A DNA stretch of 64,000 nucleotides from Labedaea rhizosphaerae (GCF_004362825.1 NZ_SNXZ01000004.1:248001-312000); one strand, 5' to 3'; shown: positions 24,412 through 34,261, counted from the stretch's first letter. Notes: generated by a model not told the origin, from the sequence alone. Numbers and translations are program-made.

Positions 24412-25205
24412 CCGGCCACCACCAGATCGCGCAGCGACGCGAGCTTGGCATCGCCGATACCGGGCACTTGCTGCAACTGGTCCACGCTCGCGAACCGGCC
24501 GTGTTGCTGACGCCACTGCACGATCCGCTGCGCGGTGACCTCGCCGATGCCGGGCAGGGTGTCCAACTTCTCCGCGCTCGCCGTGTTGATGTCGACCTTC
24601 GACTGGCCTGGCGCGTCACCGTCCGCCGATGGCGCGACCGCGACGTCCGCACCCGGCGGAACGGGGATCGCCACGTAGATCTGTTCGCCATCGGCCAGCT
24701 TGCGGGCGAGGTTGAGCGCACCGGGATCGGCGCCGTGCCGCAGGCCGCCGCACGCCTTGATCGCGTCGGCCACACGCGCGCCCGGCGCGAGCGTGATCAA
24801 GCCGGGGTGCCGGACCTTCCCGCGCACGCTGACCACGATCCGCGGCGTCGACGCCGTGCTCGGCCGGACCGCCGCGCTCCTGACGGTCGGCGCGGCGGTC
24901 GGCGTGTTGGCGGCCGCGGGCAGGTCGCTGACCGGTTCGGCCACCGGCCCACCGGACGCGACGGCGATGCCGATCCCGGCGGCCAGCAGCACCACGGCGG
25001 CCAGCCCGATCACCAGCCAGCGGCGACCGTGCCCACCGTGGACGTAGCCGCGAACGGGCGGCGGCGCACCCGGCTCTTCTGTCCAGGTTTGATCGTCGGG
25101 CAGCTCGTCATCCGGGCGGCGCGGGTCAGCCCGGTTGGCGAGCGCGCGCAGGCGCGCGGCGGCCGAGGAGCGGTCGGCGAGGAGCTGTCGCGTGGAATCG
25201 AACAC
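24408..25205 (-). CDS. comEA: ComEA-family helix-hairpin-helix DNA-binding protein
   Basis: A 265-residue protein with a cytoplasmic N-terminus, one membrane helix (GRRWLVIGLAAVVLLAAGIG), an SLBB/soluble-ligand-binding-like domain (VVSVRGKVRHPGLITLAPGARVADAIKACGG) and two helix-hairpin-helix motifs at the C-terminus (DINTASAEKLDTLPGIGEVTAQRIVQWRQQHG and VDQLQQVPGIGDAKLASLRDLV). ComEA captures double-stranded DNA outside the membrane and hands it to ComEC. The two genes overlap by 4 nt and form an operon. Confidence 0.92.
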   Translation of the reverse strand: MFDSTRQLLADRSSAAARLRALANRADPRRPDDELPDDQTWTEEPGAPPPVRGYVHGGHGRRWLVIGLAAVVLLAAGIGIAVASGGPVAEPVSDLPAAANTPTAAPTVRSAAVRPSTASTPRIVVSVRGKVRHPGLITLAPGARVADAIKACGGLRHGADPGALNLARKLADGEQIYVAIPVPPGADVAVAPSADGDAPGQSKVDINTASAEKLDTLPGIGEVTAQRIVQWRQQHGRFASVDQLQQVPGIGDAKLASLRDLVVAG

Positions 25206-25291
25206 GCATTCGACGGTAGTGGGGATCGGGGCTGGTCAACGCTGCGCGGACAGATCTGTGGACAACTGGTGGCCTGTGGACAACTCGGGTT

Positions 25292-26134
25292 TCAGAGCCG
25301 GTGGACGACCACGCCCAACACGCCTGGACCAGTGTGTGCGCCGATCACCGCACCCAGTTCGGACACCACGCAGCCGCTCGAGCCGGCAATCCTTTCGTCG
25401 AGCCGGGTGGCCAGCTCCGCGGCCCGCTCGGGCGCGGCGAGGTGGTGCACGGCGAGCTGCGCCTCCCCCGATCCCGCGGCGTCGGCGGCCAGCTCGACGA
25501 GCCTGGCGAGCGCCCGGCCCATGGTCCGGACCTTCTCCAGCGGCACGATCCGACCCGCGTCCACGTGCAGCACGGGCTTCACGGCGAGCGCCGTGCCGAG
25601 CAGGGCCGCGGCGGCGCCGATCCGCCCGCCACGACGCAGGTGCTCCAGGGTTTCCGGCACGAAGAACGTCATGGTCCGCTCGGCGGCGGCCGCCGCGGCG
25701 GCTTCGACCCCGGCGCCGTCCTCGCCATCGGCTGCGGCTCGCGCCGCGGCGAGCACGGCGAACCCCAGCCCCATCGCGGTGGTGCGGGAGTCGACCACCC
25801 GGACCCGGTCGGGACCGACCTCCTCGGCGGCCGCACGCGCGGACTCCCACGTCCCGGACAGCTCACGCGACAGGTGCACCGACACGACGCTGTCCGCGCC
25901 GGCGTCCAACAACGACCGGTACCGCTCGGCGAGCTCGGCAGGCACCAGCCGGGACGTCGTCACGGTGCGCCGTTCGCTGAACGCCTTGGCCAGCTCGGCC
26001 GGTCCGATGTCCACACCGTCCAGCCCGGCCACGTCGTCGACCAGCACGTGCAGCGGCAGCACGTGCACCGCGTGCCGGGCGGCGAAGCCCTCCGGCAGGT
26101 GCGCGGTGGAGTCGGTGACGACGGCGACGGACAC
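25292..26134 (-). CDS. DegV-family fatty-acid-binding protein
   Basis: A 280-residue DegV protein beginning MSVAVVTDSTAHLPEGFAARH and holding the family motifs DSVVSVHLSRELSGTWESARAAA and VRVVDSRTTAMGLGFAVLAAAR. DegV/FakB proteins bind a fatty acid between two alpha/beta domains and present it to a fatty-acid kinase in Firmicutes; in actinomycetes the partner is unknown. It corresponds in position to Rv2417c, upstream of octT. It stands 40 bp from octT on the same strand. Confidence 0.92.
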   Translation of the reverse strand: MSVAVVTDSTAHLPEGFAARHAVHVLPLHVLVDDVAGLDGVDIGPAELAKAFSERRTVTTSRLVPAELAERYRSLLDAGADSVVSVHLSRELSGTWESARAAAEEVGPDRVRVVDSRTTAMGLGFAVLAAARAAADGEDGAGVEAAAAAAAERTMTFFVPETLEHLRRGGRIGAAAALLGTALAVKPVLHVDAGRIVPLEKVRTMGRALARLVELAADAAGSGEAQLAVHHLAAPERAAELATRLDERIAGSSGCVVSELGAVIGAHTGPGVLGVVVHRL

Positions 26135-26174
26135 GGCAGTGGAGCCTACGTCCCCGGACCGCAGCGAGCCGGTA

Positions 26175-26885
26175 TCACGCCGCCAGCGGGTCCAGCAGGC
26201 TCGCGACCGCCTTGCCGACCGTGTCGTGCCCGGCCCAGCCCCAGTGGATGCCGTCGGGGTTCCCCGAGCCGCTCAGCACGTGCTCGCCGGTCAGTTCCGC
26301 CAGGTCGATCAGGGGGACTTCCGCCCGCGCACTCCAGGCACGCAGCAGCGGCACGGCCCGATCCCGGCCCGTGTGCACCAGCCCGTACGCGCTCGCGCGG
26401 TGCAGGCTGGGCAACACCCCCACGATCGGCAGGTCAGGCATCAGAGCGCGCACCGCGACGACCGTGCGGTCCAGGTACGCCACGGTCAACGCAGGCGGCA
26501 ACGCGACCGGCCGCCCACGGAGCGCGCGCGCCAGCCACGGCTGCGCGGCGAGGTACCCCTGCCGGGCCAGGCGGCGCAGCCGATCCGGCCGCAGGTACCG
26601 GATGCCTTGGCGCAGGTAGGTGGGCAACGGTGAGGGCAGCGTGTCCATCCCGCCGACGGCCAGCACCATCGCCTTGGTGTCCGGCAGCAGGGACCACACG
26701 CGTGGATCGCCGGTGAGCGACCAGTAGGCGTCGCGCGCGGTCCAGCCGAAACCGGCGGCGAGCTCCGCCTGGACACCGAGGAGTCCCGCGGCGACATTGG
26801 GCCAGAGCCGTGGCTCGCTCGACGGTTTCGGCCCGTCCGGACCGTGGAAGCTCAGCGAGTCGCCGAACACCAGCAACGTAGGCAC
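26175..26885 (-). CDS. octT: SGNH-hydrolase-fold diglucosylglycerate octanoyltransferase
   Basis: A 236-residue SGNH protein with block I LLVFGDSLSFHGP (catalytic Ser near residue 10), block III AVGGMD, and block V NPDGIHWGWAGH (Asp/His). Sequence start and genomic position match Rv2418c, OctT, which transfers octanoate to diglucosylglycerate in the methylglucose lipopolysaccharide (MGLP) pathway. The neighbouring gpgP supports this. The GTG start at 26885 touches the left end of a MITE, so its upstream region is now MITE DNA and any coupling to gpgP has been lost. Confidence 0.83.
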   Translation of the reverse strand: MPTLLVFGDSLSFHGPDGPKPSSEPRLWPNVAAGLLGVQAELAAGFGWTARDAYWSLTGDPRVWSLLPDTKAMVLAVGGMDTLPSPLPTYLRQGIRYLRPDRLRRLARQGYLAAQPWLARALRGRPVALPPALTVAYLDRTVVAVRALMPDLPIVGVLPSLHRASAYGLVHTGRDRAVPLLRAWSARAEVPLIDLAELTGEHVLSGSGNPDGIHWGWAGHDTVGKAVASLLDPLAA

Positions 26886-27052
26886 TAGTGCCCCGCCACA
26901 AAAGGTTCAGCACGATTCTCCGCGGCCCAGTCGCCCGCCGGCTGCGTTGGCCGAAAGCCCGAGTACATCCAGTACGAGGACTTCCGGCCGCCTTGCCAGC
27001 GAACGACTGGATCCACGGACAACCGCACCAACCTTCTGTGACGAGGCACTAG
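26885..27052. mobile_element. 168-bp MITE between gpgP and octT (copy 1)
   Basis: A non-coding element with imperfect 23-bp terminal inverted repeats: left CTAGTGCCCCGCCACAAAAGG at 26885-26907, and the right complement at 27030-27052 agreeing in 20 of 23 positions. The ends are flanked by TA (CTAG), as expected for Tc1/mariner-IS630-type transposition. The centre, 26944-26999, forms a hairpin (GGCCGAAAGCCC..GTAC / GTAC..GGACTTCCGGCC) closely related to that of the copy at 56206-56370. The right end supplies the TAG stop of gpgP, and the left end abuts the octT start. No transposase is present. Confidence 0.8.
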
Positions 27053-27660
27053 CCGATGATCCCGGCGTTGTAGGTCTTGAGCCGCCAGCGCAGCGTGCCG
27101 GGCCTGCGTTCGAACACCACCCAGTGGCAGTTGCCGATGCCGCCGAGCCCCGGCCACGTGTCGACCGGCAGGTCCAGCAACCGCCCGGTCAGGGCCGTGA
27201 TGAGGCCGCCGTGCGTGCACAGCATCGCGGCGGTGTCCTCGGTGGCGTCGACGTCCTCGACCACCTCGAACGCGCGCTCGGCCACCTCGACCCTGGTCTC
27301 CCCGCCGGGCGGCGCCCACGTCGGGTCGTTCTGCCAGGTCCTGATGATGCCCGGGGTCTCCGCGTCGACCTCGACGGTCGTGCGGCCCTGCCAGGTCCCG
27401 AGGTGGGTTTCCCGCAGCCGCTTGTCGATGCGCAGCGGTACGCCGGTGGCGTCGGTGAACACGGTCGCGGTGTCGGTCGCACGGTGCAGGTCGGAGGCGA
27501 CGACGATGTCCGGCGCGAACCGGGCGAGCACGGGCACGGCGAACCGGGCCTGGTTCCAGCCGGTCTCCGTCAGGTGCGAGTCGAGGTGACCCTGCATGCG
27601 GCCGGACGCGTTGTAGTCGGTCTCGCCGTGCCGCCACAGCACCAACCGCGCAAGGGTCAC
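27049..27660 (-). CDS. gpgP: Glucosyl-3-phosphoglycerate phosphatase (histidine phosphatase family)
   Basis: A 203-residue histidine phosphatase with the catalytic [12 protein letters not shown] (RHG motif) near residue 10, a second conserved [12 protein letters not shown] arginine, and the His-containing [12 protein letters not shown]. In mycobacteria the ortholog (Rv2419c) dephosphorylates glucosyl-3-phosphoglycerate to glucosylglycerate, the second step of MGLP synthesis. The GTG at 27660 overlaps the rsfS stop by 4 nt. Its TAG stop (27051-27049) lies within the TIR of the inserted MITE, so the original C-terminus may have been changed by a few residues. Confidence 0.88.
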   Translation of the reverse strand: MTLARLVLWRHGETDYNASGRMQGHLDSHLTETGWNQARFAVPVLARFAPDIVVASDLHRATDTATVFTDATGVPLRIDKRLRETHLGTWQGRTTVEVDAETPGIIRTWQNDPTWAPPGGETRVEVAERAFEVVEDVDATEDTAAMLCTHGGLITALTGRLLDLPVDTWPGLGGIGNCHWVVFERRPGTLRWRLKTYNAGIIG

Positions 27661-28034
27661 GTCGGACCGTCCGCGCCGACCGGGTCGAACTCGATGCGCG
27701 GGCAGTCCTTCCACAGCCGTTCCAGGGCGTAGAAGGAGCGCTCCTCGGAGTGCTGGACGTGCACGACGACGTCGGTGAAGTCGAGCAGCACCCAGCGGCC
27801 CTCGCGGGCGCCCTCGCGCCGCACCGGCTTGGTGCCCGCCGCCAGCATCTTCTCCTCGACGCTGTCGACGATGGCGTTGACCTGGCGTTCGTTGGGAGCC
27901 GAGGCGATCACGAAGCAATCGGTGATGACGAGCTGTTCCGACACGTCGAGCACGAGCACGTCGGTCGCCTTCTTGTCGGCTGCAGCGGCGGCCGCCACCA
28001 ATGCAAGACGGCGGGCATCGGATGTCGCTGCCAC
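27657..28034 (-). CDS. rsfS: Ribosome silencing factor (RsfS/RsfA/Iojap)
   Basis: A 125-residue RsfS protein: [45 protein letters not shown] and [33 protein letters not shown]. It binds ribosomal protein L14 and blocks subunit joining in starvation. The order nadD-rsfS-gpgP is the standard one. The start is ATG 28034, 54 bp from nadD. Stop overlaps gpgP start by 4 nt. Confidence 0.94.
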   Translation of the reverse strand: MAATSDARRLALVAAAAAADKKATDVLVLDVSEQLVITDCFVIASAPNERQVNAIVDSVEEKMLAAGTKPVRREGAREGRWVLLDFTDVVVHVQHSEERSFYALERLWKDCPRIEFDPVGADGPT

Positions 28035-28088
28035 GTCACTCCTCTGACTCGGGTGTTCAAGCCACCCGAGGGTACCCGCAGACGCCCG

Positions 28089-28685
28089 TCAGCCGTCGTC
28101 CGCCGCATACAGGCCGGTCTTGGAGATGTACTGCACGACGCCGTCGGGGACGAGGTACCAGACCGGTTTGCCGCCCGCGACGCGCACGCGGCAGTCGGTG
28201 GACGAGATCGCCATCGCGGGCACCTCCATCAGGCTGACCGAGCCACGCGGCAGGTGCTCGTCGTCGAGGTGGTAGCCGGGCCGGTTGACGCCGATGAAGT
28301 GCGCGAGCGTGAACAGCTCGTCGGCCTGGTGCCAGGAGAGGATCTGTTCGAGCGCGTCCGCGCCGGTGATGAAGAACAGCTCCGCGTCCGGGTAGGCCTC
28401 GCGCAGGTCACGCAGGGTGTCCACGGTGTAGGTCTGGCCGCCGCGGTCGATGTCCACCCGGCTCACGGAGAACCCGGGGTTGGACGCCGTGGCGATCACG
28501 GTCATCAGGTAGCGGTGCTCCGACGGGCTCACCGTGCGGTCGCTCTTCTGCCACGGCGTCCCGGTCGGCACGAAGATCACCTCGTCGAGCGCGAACCGGG
28601 ACTGAGCCTCGCTCGCGGCCACGAGGTGGCCGTGGTGGACCGGGTCGAACGTGCCGCCCATGATCCCGATTCGACGCGGGGACAT
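28089..28685 (-). CDS. nadD: Nicotinate-nucleotide adenylyltransferase
   Basis: A 198-residue NadD. It begins [21 protein letters not shown], the GxFxPxHxGH nucleotidyl-transferase motif, and has [14 protein letters not shown] and the C-terminal [28 protein letters not shown] (ISST-R motif). It makes deamido-NAD from nicotinate mononucleotide and ATP. ATG 28685 begins MSPRRIG. It is the first gene of the nadD-rsfS-gpgP(-octT-degV) unit. Confidence 0.95.
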   Translation of the reverse strand: MSPRRIGIMGGTFDPVHHGHLVAASEAQSRFALDEVIFVPTGTPWQKSDRTVSPSEHRYLMTVIATASNPGFSVSRVDIDRGGQTYTVDTLRDLREAYPDAELFFITGADALEQILSWHQADELFTLAHFIGVNRPGYHLDDEHLPRGSVSLMEVPAMAISSTDCRVRVAGGKPVWYLVPDGVVQYISKTGLYAADDG

Positions 28686-28750
28686 AGCTGGTCAGGGTAC
28701 GGGGCGGTGATCGGTCACGCGCGCATCCCACCCCGACTGAATCGAGAAAG

Positions 28751-28776
28751 CCGGGCGAAGGGCACCCCTCGCCCGG
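28751..28776. other. Hairpin in the nadD-recQ divergent promoter region
   Basis: CCGGGCGAAGGG (28751-28762) pairs with CCCCTCGCCCGG (28765-28776) with one mismatch in the 135-bp gap between divergent nadD and the helicase gene. It could be an operator or a leader structure; no T-run follows. The rest of the gap shows only a TAGGTG box at 28808-28813. Confidence 0.35.
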
Positions 28777-28820
28777 ACATGTCCTGGAGCCTGTCGGTGG
28801 GCTGGGGTAGGTGTTGTTCC

Positions 28821-30935
28821 GTGAACGAAGACGCGATCAGGAATTCCGCGGAGAAGCACCTGCGGGCGTTGGCGGGCGAGGACGCCCGCTTCCGCGACGA
28901 CCAGTGGACCGCCATCAAGGCGCTCGTGGTCGACCGCAGGCGTGCGCTCGTGGTGCAACGAACCGGCTGGGGCAAGTCGGCCGTCTACTTCGTCGCCACG
29001 GCGTTACTGCGGGCACAGGGCGAAGGCCCGACCGTGATCGTGTCGCCACTGCTTGCCTTGATGCGCAACCAGATCGACGCCGCGGCACGGGCCGGCGTGC
29101 GTGCGGTCACGATCAACTCGGCCAACCAGCACGAGTGGACGGAGGTGCAGGACGAAGTCGCCGCCGGGAACGTCGACGTGCTGCTGGTGAGCCCGGAACG
29201 GCTCAACAACCCGGATTTCCGCGACACCGTGTTGCCGTCGCTGACCGCGTCCGCCGGCATGCTGGTGGTCGACGAGGCGCACTGCATCTCCGACTGGGGC
29301 CACGACTTCCGCCCGGACTACCGCAGGCTCCGGTCGCTGCTCGGCGAACTGCGACCGGGGGTGCCGGTGCTTGCGACGACGGCGACCGCGAACGACCGCG
29401 TGGTCACCGACGTGGTGGAGCAACTCGGCATCGACGGCTCCGAGGCGTTGGTGCTGCGTGGTGCGCTCGATCGGGAGAGCCTGCACCTGGCGGTGCTGCA
29501 GTTGCCCAACTCCCGCACGCGGCTGGCGTGGCTCGCCGATCACCTGGGTGAGCTGACGGGATCCGGGATCATCTACACGCTGACCGTGGCGGCTGCGTCC
29601 GAAGTGGCCGGTTTCCTGCGTGATCGCGGCTTCCCGGTGCACGAGTACTCCGGCAAGACGCCGCAGGAGGAGCGGCTGCAGGCCGAGGAGGACCTGCTGA
29701 ACAACCGCGTCAAGGCGTTGGTGGCGACGTCGGCCCTGGGCATGGGGTTCGACAAGCCGGACCTGGGTTTCGTGGTGCACATGGGCGCACCGCAGTCGCC
29801 GATCGCCTACTACCAGCAGATCGGCCGTGCGGGCCGTGGCGTGCGCAAGGCCGACGTGTTGTTGTTGCCGGGCACTGAGGACCGGGACATCTGGGCATAC
29901 TTCGCCTCGCTCGCGTTTCCGCCGGAACCTGTTGTGCGACAGGTGTTGCGGGCGCTCGACGAGGCGTCGCGGCCGGTGTCGACGGCGGCGCTCGAACCGC
30001 GCGTCGAGTTGTCCCGCACGCGCCTGGAGATGGTGCTCAAGGTGCTCGATGTCGACGGCGCCGTGCAACGGGTCAAGGGTGGCTGGCTCTCGACGGGACA
30101 GGGCTGGTCCTACGACGGCGAGCGGTACCACCGCATCGGCCAGGCACGGAAAGCCGAGCAGCAGGCGATCATCGAGTACCAGCGCACCACGGGCTGCCGG
30201 ATGGAATTCCTGTTGCGGCAGTTGGACGATCCGCACGCCGCGCCGTGTGGCCGGTGCGACAACTGCACTGCTTCCTCGTGGGACGTGAAGGTGTCCGAAG
30301 AGGTCGCCGACGCCGCGCAGGAGCGGCTGGGGCGACCAGGGGTGGAGATCGCGCCACGCAAGCAATGGCCGACGGGCATGTCGTCGGTCGGGGTGAGCTT
30401 GTCGGGGAAGATCCCGGCCGGACAGAGCGCGCAGCCGGGACGGGCGGTGGGCAGGCTCACCGACATTGGCTGGGGCAATCGTTTGCGGGAGCTGTTCGCG
30501 ACCGGCGAGGACGGCGCGGTGGCGGATCAGGCACTGCCGGAGGACCTGTTCGGCGCATGCGTTGGCGTGCTTGCGAAATGGGAATGGGGTGAGCGACCGG
30601 TCGGGGTGGTCAGCATTGGTTCACATCGGCGACCTGTGCTGGTGCGCAGTGTCGGCGAGCGGCTCGCGGCGATCGGGCGGCTGCCGTTCTTCGGCACGGT
30701 GGAACTGAGCGGGCCGACGGGGCATCGGGCGAACAGCGCGCAGCGGCTGGCGCAGCTGACCGAGTCGCTGAAGGTACCGGGCGAGCTGGCCGCCCGATTG
30801 TCCGAAGTAGAGGGTCCGGTGCTGCTGGTGGACGACCAGGTGGACACCGGCTGGACGATGACCGTCGCGGCGAAGCTGCTGCGTGACGCGGGCGCGGACT
30901 CGGTGCTGCCGTTCGCCTTGGCCACGACGAGCTGA
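28821..30935 (+). CDS. RecQ-like ATP-dependent DNA helicase fused to a phosphoribosyltransferase-like domain
   Basis: A 704-residue protein. Helicase motif I is QRTGWGKSA (Lys52), and motif II is [21 protein letters not shown], the RecQ form. [22 protein letters not shown] and [21 protein letters not shown] belong to the second RecA-like domain. The RecQ zinc cysteines are reduced to CGRCDNC with an upstream CRMEF. The last 180 residues contain [26 protein letters not shown], the PRPP-binding loop of type I phosphoribosyltransferases, a fusion seen in actinobacteria. GTG 28821 has TAGGTG 7 nt upstream and no ribosome-binding site. The open frame from 27750 is antisense to rsfS/nadD and was rejected. 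Confidence 0.85.
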   Translation: MNEDAIRNSAEKHLRALAGEDARFRDDQWTAIKALVVDRRRALVVQRTGWGKSAVYFVATALLRAQGEGPTVIVSPLLALMRNQIDAAARAGVRAVTINSANQHEWTEVQDEVAAGNVDVLLVSPERLNNPDFRDTVLPSLTASAGMLVVDEAHCISDWGHDFRPDYRRLRSLLGELRPGVPVLATTATANDRVVTDVVEQLGIDGSEALVLRGALDRESLHLAVLQLPNSRTRLAWLADHLGELTGSGIIYTLTVAAASEVAGFLRDRGFPVHEYSGKTPQEERLQAEEDLLNNRVKALVATSALGMGFDKPDLGFVVHMGAPQSPIAYYQQIGRAGRGVRKADVLLLPGTEDRDIWAYFASLAFPPEPVVRQVLRALDEASRPVSTAALEPRVELSRTRLEMVLKVLDVDGAVQRVKGGWLSTGQGWSYDGERYHRIGQARKAEQQAIIEYQRTTGCRMEFLLRQLDDPHAAPCGRCDNCTASSWDVKVSEEVADAAQERLGRPGVEIAPRKQWPTGMSSVGVSLSGKIPAGQSAQPGRAVGRLTDIGWGNRLRELFATGEDGAVADQALPEDLFGACVGVLAKWEWGERPVGVVSIGSHRRPVLVRSVGERLAAIGRLPFFGTVELSGPTGHRANSAQRLAQLTESLKVPGELAARLSEVEGPVLLVDDQVDTGWTMTVAAKLLRDAGADSVLPFALATTS

Positions 30936-30980
30936 CCGGAGGTAGTGCAGACGGGAAGGAGCGAAGATTTGGATCGAGGG

Positions 30981-32117
30981 TCAGCGAGCCCGTAGCGGGA
31001 CCAGGTCGTCGGCGTGCACGACCTCGCGGCGTTGTTCCGGGGCCAGTTCGTGGCTGGACAGACCTATCAGGCCGGGCAGTTCGGCCGAGTCGAACGCGAC
31101 GACGCCGCGGGCGACCACCTTGCCGTCGGGGTCCACCAGGTCGACGACGTCGCCGGCTTCGAACGCGCCGCTGACCTCGGTGATGCCTGCGGCGAGCAGG
31201 GAACGGCGCTTGGCGACCACGGCACGGACGGCACCCGCGTCCAGGCGCAGGCGTCCGGCCGCGTCCGCCGCGTAGCCGAGCCAGAAGCGGCGGGCGGGCA
31301 TGCGGCGTTCGTGGGCGGCGAAGGCCGTGCCAACCTCGGCGGAACCGAGGGCCGCCGAGGCATCGCCGGCAGCGGCCACGAGCACGGGAACGCCCGCGGC
31401 ACTGGCGATCCGAGCGGCACTGAGCTTGGACGCCATGCCGCCGGTGCCGAGCCCGGAGGCGCCGTTGGTGGTGGCCTCGACGTCCGCGATGTCCGCGTCG
31501 TCGGCGACCTCGTCGATGCGGTTGGCCTTGCCCCGGCGCGGATCGCCGTCGTAGAGGCCGTCCACATCGGACAGCAGGACCAGGGCGTCCGCCCCGATCA
31601 GGTGCGCGACCAGCGAGGCCAGCCGGTCGTTGTCGCCGAAGCGGATCTCCTGGGTGGCCACGGTGTCGTTCTCGTTGACCACGGGCACGACGCCGAGGCT
31701 GAGCAAACGATCGAACGTGCGCTGCGCATTGCGGTAGTGCGCGCGCCGGACCACGTCATCGGAGGTGAGCAGTACTTGACCCACTTGCAGGCCGTGCCGT
31801 GCGAACGAGGCGACGTAGGCGTGGCCCAGCGCCAGCTGGCCGACACTCGCGGCCGCCTGCTGGGTCGCGAGATCGCGCGGGCGCTTGCCGATGCCGAGCG
31901 GGGCGAGGCCCGCGGCGATGGCCCCGGAGGACACGAGCACCACCTGGCTGCCCGCGGCCCGCCGGACGGCGAGAGCATCCACCAACGCGTCCAGCCGAGC
32001 AGGATCGAGCCCGCCACGGGCGGTGGTAAGTGACGACGAACCGACCTTGACCACCACACGGCCGGCGGCCGCGATGCGTTCACGGGTCGCCGACCGGGAG
32101 GTCACCGGCTGGCTCAC
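30981..32117 (-). CDS. proB: Glutamate 5-kinase with PUA domain
   Basis: A 378-residue enzyme: amino-acid kinase domain with [50 protein letters not shown] and [17 protein letters not shown], then a C-terminal PUA domain. It phosphorylates glutamate in the first step of proline synthesis and is normally feedback-inhibited by proline. The GTG at 32117 overlaps the obg stop by 4 nt (GTGA), so the two are coupled, as in M. tuberculosis (Rv2440c-Rv2439c). proA is not in the window. Confidence 0.95.
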   Translation of the reverse strand: MSQPVTSRSATRERIAAAGRVVVKVGSSSLTTARGGLDPARLDALVDALAVRRAAGSQVVLVSSGAIAAGLAPLGIGKRPRDLATQQAAASVGQLALGHAYVASFARHGLQVGQVLLTSDDVVRRAHYRNAQRTFDRLLSLGVVPVVNENDTVATQEIRFGDNDRLASLVAHLIGADALVLLSDVDGLYDGDPRRGKANRIDEVADDADIADVEATTNGASGLGTGGMASKLSAARIASAAGVPVLVAAAGDASAALGSAEVGTAFAAHERRMPARRFWLGYAADAAGRLRLDAGAVRAVVAKRRSLLAAGITEVSGAFEAGDVVDLVDPDGKVVARGVVAFDSAELPGLIGLSSHELAPEQRREVVHADDLVPLRAR

Positions 32118-33586
32118 TCGATGTCGCCCTCGTCTTCGTCGGCGGCACCCGAGTCGAAGCCCATCCGGAGCGCACGGCGCGCACGCTTGGCCGCCTTGCG
32201 GTCGGCCGCGCTCACGCGGTCGTTCTGCTCGAGCCGGGCGTCGGTGCCGCGGCCGGTCATCATGACCGCGACGCCGGCCGGCGTGGACGGCTCCCAGTCG
32301 AACGTCCAGTCGCCGATGGTGACCGGGCAGCCGGGTTCGGCGCCGAGCTTGGCCAGTGCCTCCTCGACGCCGAGGCGGGCCAGCCGGTCGCCGAGGTAGC
32401 CGACGGCCTCGTCGTTGTCGAAGTTGGTCTGCCGGATCCAGCGCTCCGGCCGCTCGCCACGCACGACGAAGCCGCCGGGCTGCTCGGGGTCGGGTTCGAC
32501 GGTGAAGCCGGTCTCGTCCACGGCGGACGGGCGCAGCACCACCCGGGTCGCTTCCTGGACCGGCTTGCTCGCGCGGTCGCGCTCGACCACCTCGGCGAGG
32601 GCGAAGGTCAGCTCGCGCAGGCCCTCGTGGGTCGCGGTGGACACCTCGAAGACAGGCAAGCCACGTTCGACGAGGTCCGGGCGGATCAGCTCGGCGAGCT
32701 CGCGTGCCTCGGGCACGTCGATCTTGTTGAGCACGACGACCCGTGGGCGGTCGGCCAGGTCGCCGCCGAGCGCCGGGGTGTAGCGGGCCAGCTCCGCTTC
32801 CAGCGCGTCCACATCGGACAGCGGGTCGCGGCCGGGTTCGTAGGTGGCGCAGTCGACCACGTGCACGAGCACGGAGCACCGCTCGATGTGCCGCAGGAAG
32901 TCGAGGCCGAGGCCCTTGCCCTCACTGGCGCCGGGGATCAGGCCGGGCACGTCGGCCATGGTGAACACGGTCTCCCCCGCGGTCACCACGCCGAGGTTGG
33001 GCACGAGGGTCGTGAACGGGTAATCCGCGATCTTGGGACGGGCCGCGGACAGCACCGAGATCAGCGACGACTTGCCCGCGGACGGGAAGCCCACGAGGCC
33101 GACGTCGGCGACGGAGCGCAGCTCCAGCACGAGGTCCCTGGCCTCGCCGGGTTCGCCCAGCAGGGCGAAGCCGGGGGCCCGGCGTGCCTTGGACGCGAGC
33201 GAGGCGTTGCCCAGGCCGCCACGGCCGCCACGGGCGGCGATGAACCGGGTGCCGGGGCCGACCAGGTCGGCGACGACATCGCCGTCGGCGGTGAGCACAA
33301 CGGTGCCGTCGGGCACGTGCAGTTCGAGGTCCTCGCCGACCGCGCCGTCCTTGTTGGACCCCTGGCCCTGCTTGCCGTTGGTGGCGTGGGCGTTCGGGCG
33401 GAAGTGGAAGTCGAGCAACGTGTGGACGTTGCTGTCGACGACCAGTACGACGTCACCGCCGTTGCCGCCATTGCCGCCGTCGGGGCCGCCGAGCGGCTTG
33501 AACTTCTCGCGGTGGACGGACGCGCAGCCGTGCCCACCGTCACCGCCGGCGAGATGGATCACCACGCGGTCAACAAACTTGGACAC
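32114..33586 (-). CDS. obg: Obg/CgtA ribosome-associated GTPase
   Basis: A 490-residue Obg GTPase. The glycine-rich N-terminal OBG fold is present ([31 protein letters not shown]), the G domain has [33 protein letters not shown] and VVLNKIDV, and the C-terminal OCT domain follows near residue 350. The tail is acidic (EDEGDIE). Obg assists 50S assembly and stringent and sporulation control. Start GTG 33586. A strong hairpin at 33607-33646 lies immediately before the gene. Confidence 0.96.
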   Translation of the reverse strand: MSKFVDRVVIHLAGGDGGHGCASVHREKFKPLGGPDGGNGGNGGDVVLVVDSNVHTLLDFHFRPNAHATNGKQGQGSNKDGAVGEDLELHVPDGTVVLTADGDVVADLVGPGTRFIAARGGRGGLGNASLASKARRAPGFALLGEPGEARDLVLELRSVADVGLVGFPSAGKSSLISVLSAARPKIADYPFTTLVPNLGVVTAGETVFTMADVPGLIPGASEGKGLGLDFLRHIERCSVLVHVVDCATYEPGRDPLSDVDALEAELARYTPALGGDLADRPRVVVLNKIDVPEARELAELIRPDLVERGLPVFEVSTATHEGLRELTFALAEVVERDRASKPVQEATRVVLRPSAVDETGFTVEPDPEQPGGFVVRGERPERWIRQTNFDNDEAVGYLGDRLARLGVEEALAKLGAEPGCPVTIGDWTFDWEPSTPAGVAVMMTGRGTDARLEQNDRVSAADRKAAKRARRALRMGFDSGAADEDEGDIE

Positions 33587-33606
33587 GGGAACCTCTCATG
33601 CATGCG

Positions 33607-33646
33607 ACGAGGGGCGGGTCGGTTGATGCACCGGCCCGCCCCTCGT
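33607..33646 (-). terminator. Long hairpin between rpmA and obg
   Basis: A 17-bp stem (ACGAGGGGCGGGTCGGT / ACCGGCCCGCCCCTCGT, one mismatch on the minus strand) with a 6-nt loop, located 30 bp after the rpmA stop and 20 bp before the obg start. No T-run follows, so it could be a processing or attenuation element rather than a full terminator. Confidence 0.6.
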
Positions 33647-33675
33647 ACTGGGGTCTTGCGTTGTCTCGGCGGGGC

Positions 33676-33933
33676 TCAGCCCTCGGCCGGGACGATGTTC
33701 ACGGTCTTGCGACCGCGCTTCTCGCCGAACTGGACCGCACCGGCCGACAGCGCGAACAGCGTGTCGTCGCTGCCGCGACCGACGTTGACGCCGGGGTGGA
33801 ACTTGGTACCGCGCTGGCGGATCAGGATCTCGCCGGCCTTCACGACCTGGCCGCCGTAGCGCTTCACACCCAGGTACTGGGCGTTGGAGTCACGCCCGTT
33901 CCGCGAGCTGGATGCGCCCTTTTTGTGTGCCAT
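33676..33933 (-). CDS. rpmA: 50S ribosomal protein L27
   Basis: An 85-residue L27: [29 protein letters not shown], then [21 protein letters not shown] and DDTLFAL. The N-terminus reaches the peptidyl-transferase centre. It starts with AHKKGAS directly, so no N-terminal protease extension as in Firmicutes. It follows rplU after 16 bp in the standard rplU-rpmA operon. Confidence 0.97.
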   Translation of the reverse strand: MAHKKGASSSRNGRDSNAQYLGVKRYGGQVVKAGEILIRQRGTKFHPGVNVGRGSDDTLFALSAGAVQFGEKRGRKTVNIVPAEG

Positions 33934-33949
33934 GGCTGCTGGACGTCCT

Positions 33950-34261
33950 TTACTTGGTCGTGATGCCGGTGACCTCGACGCGGGTCAGCTTCTGACGGTG
34001 ACCCTGCCGCTTGTGGTACCCGGTCTTGTTCTTGAACTTGTGGATCCGGATCTTCGGACCCTTGGTCTGCTCGACGACCTTGCCGGTCACCGAAACCTTC
34101 TCGAGCGCGGCGGCGTCGGTGGTGACGTCGTCGCCGTCGACGACGAGCACCGCGGGGAAGGTGAGCTCGGTGCCCGCGGCACCCTCGAGCTTCTCGACCT
34201 CGACGACGTCGCCGACAGCCACCTTGTACTGCTTGCCGCCTGTCTTGACGATCGCGTACAT
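33950..34261 (-). CDS. rplU: 50S ribosomal protein L21
   Basis: A 103-residue L21: [60 protein letters not shown]. It binds 23S rRNA near L20. ATG at 34261 with GGAG about 9 nt upstream. First gene of the rplU-rpmA operon; rne lies 157 bp upstream. Confidence 0.97.
   Translation of the reverse strand: MYAIVKTGGKQYKVAVGDVVEVEKLEGAAGTELTFPAVLVVDGDDVTTDAAALEKVSVTGKVVEQTKGPKIRIHKFKNKTGYHKRQGHRQKLTRVEVTGITTK

Noticed and set aside
22021-24510. An open frame of 829 codons on the plus strand.
   Set aside because: It is antisense to comEC, Arg/His/Gln-rich with no recognisable domain, and an artefact of high third-position GC.
27750-28820. In-frame N-terminal extension of the RecQ-like helicase.
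   Set aside because: This part is antisense to rsfS and nadD; the helicase fold begins at GTG 28821 with a promoter box just upstream.
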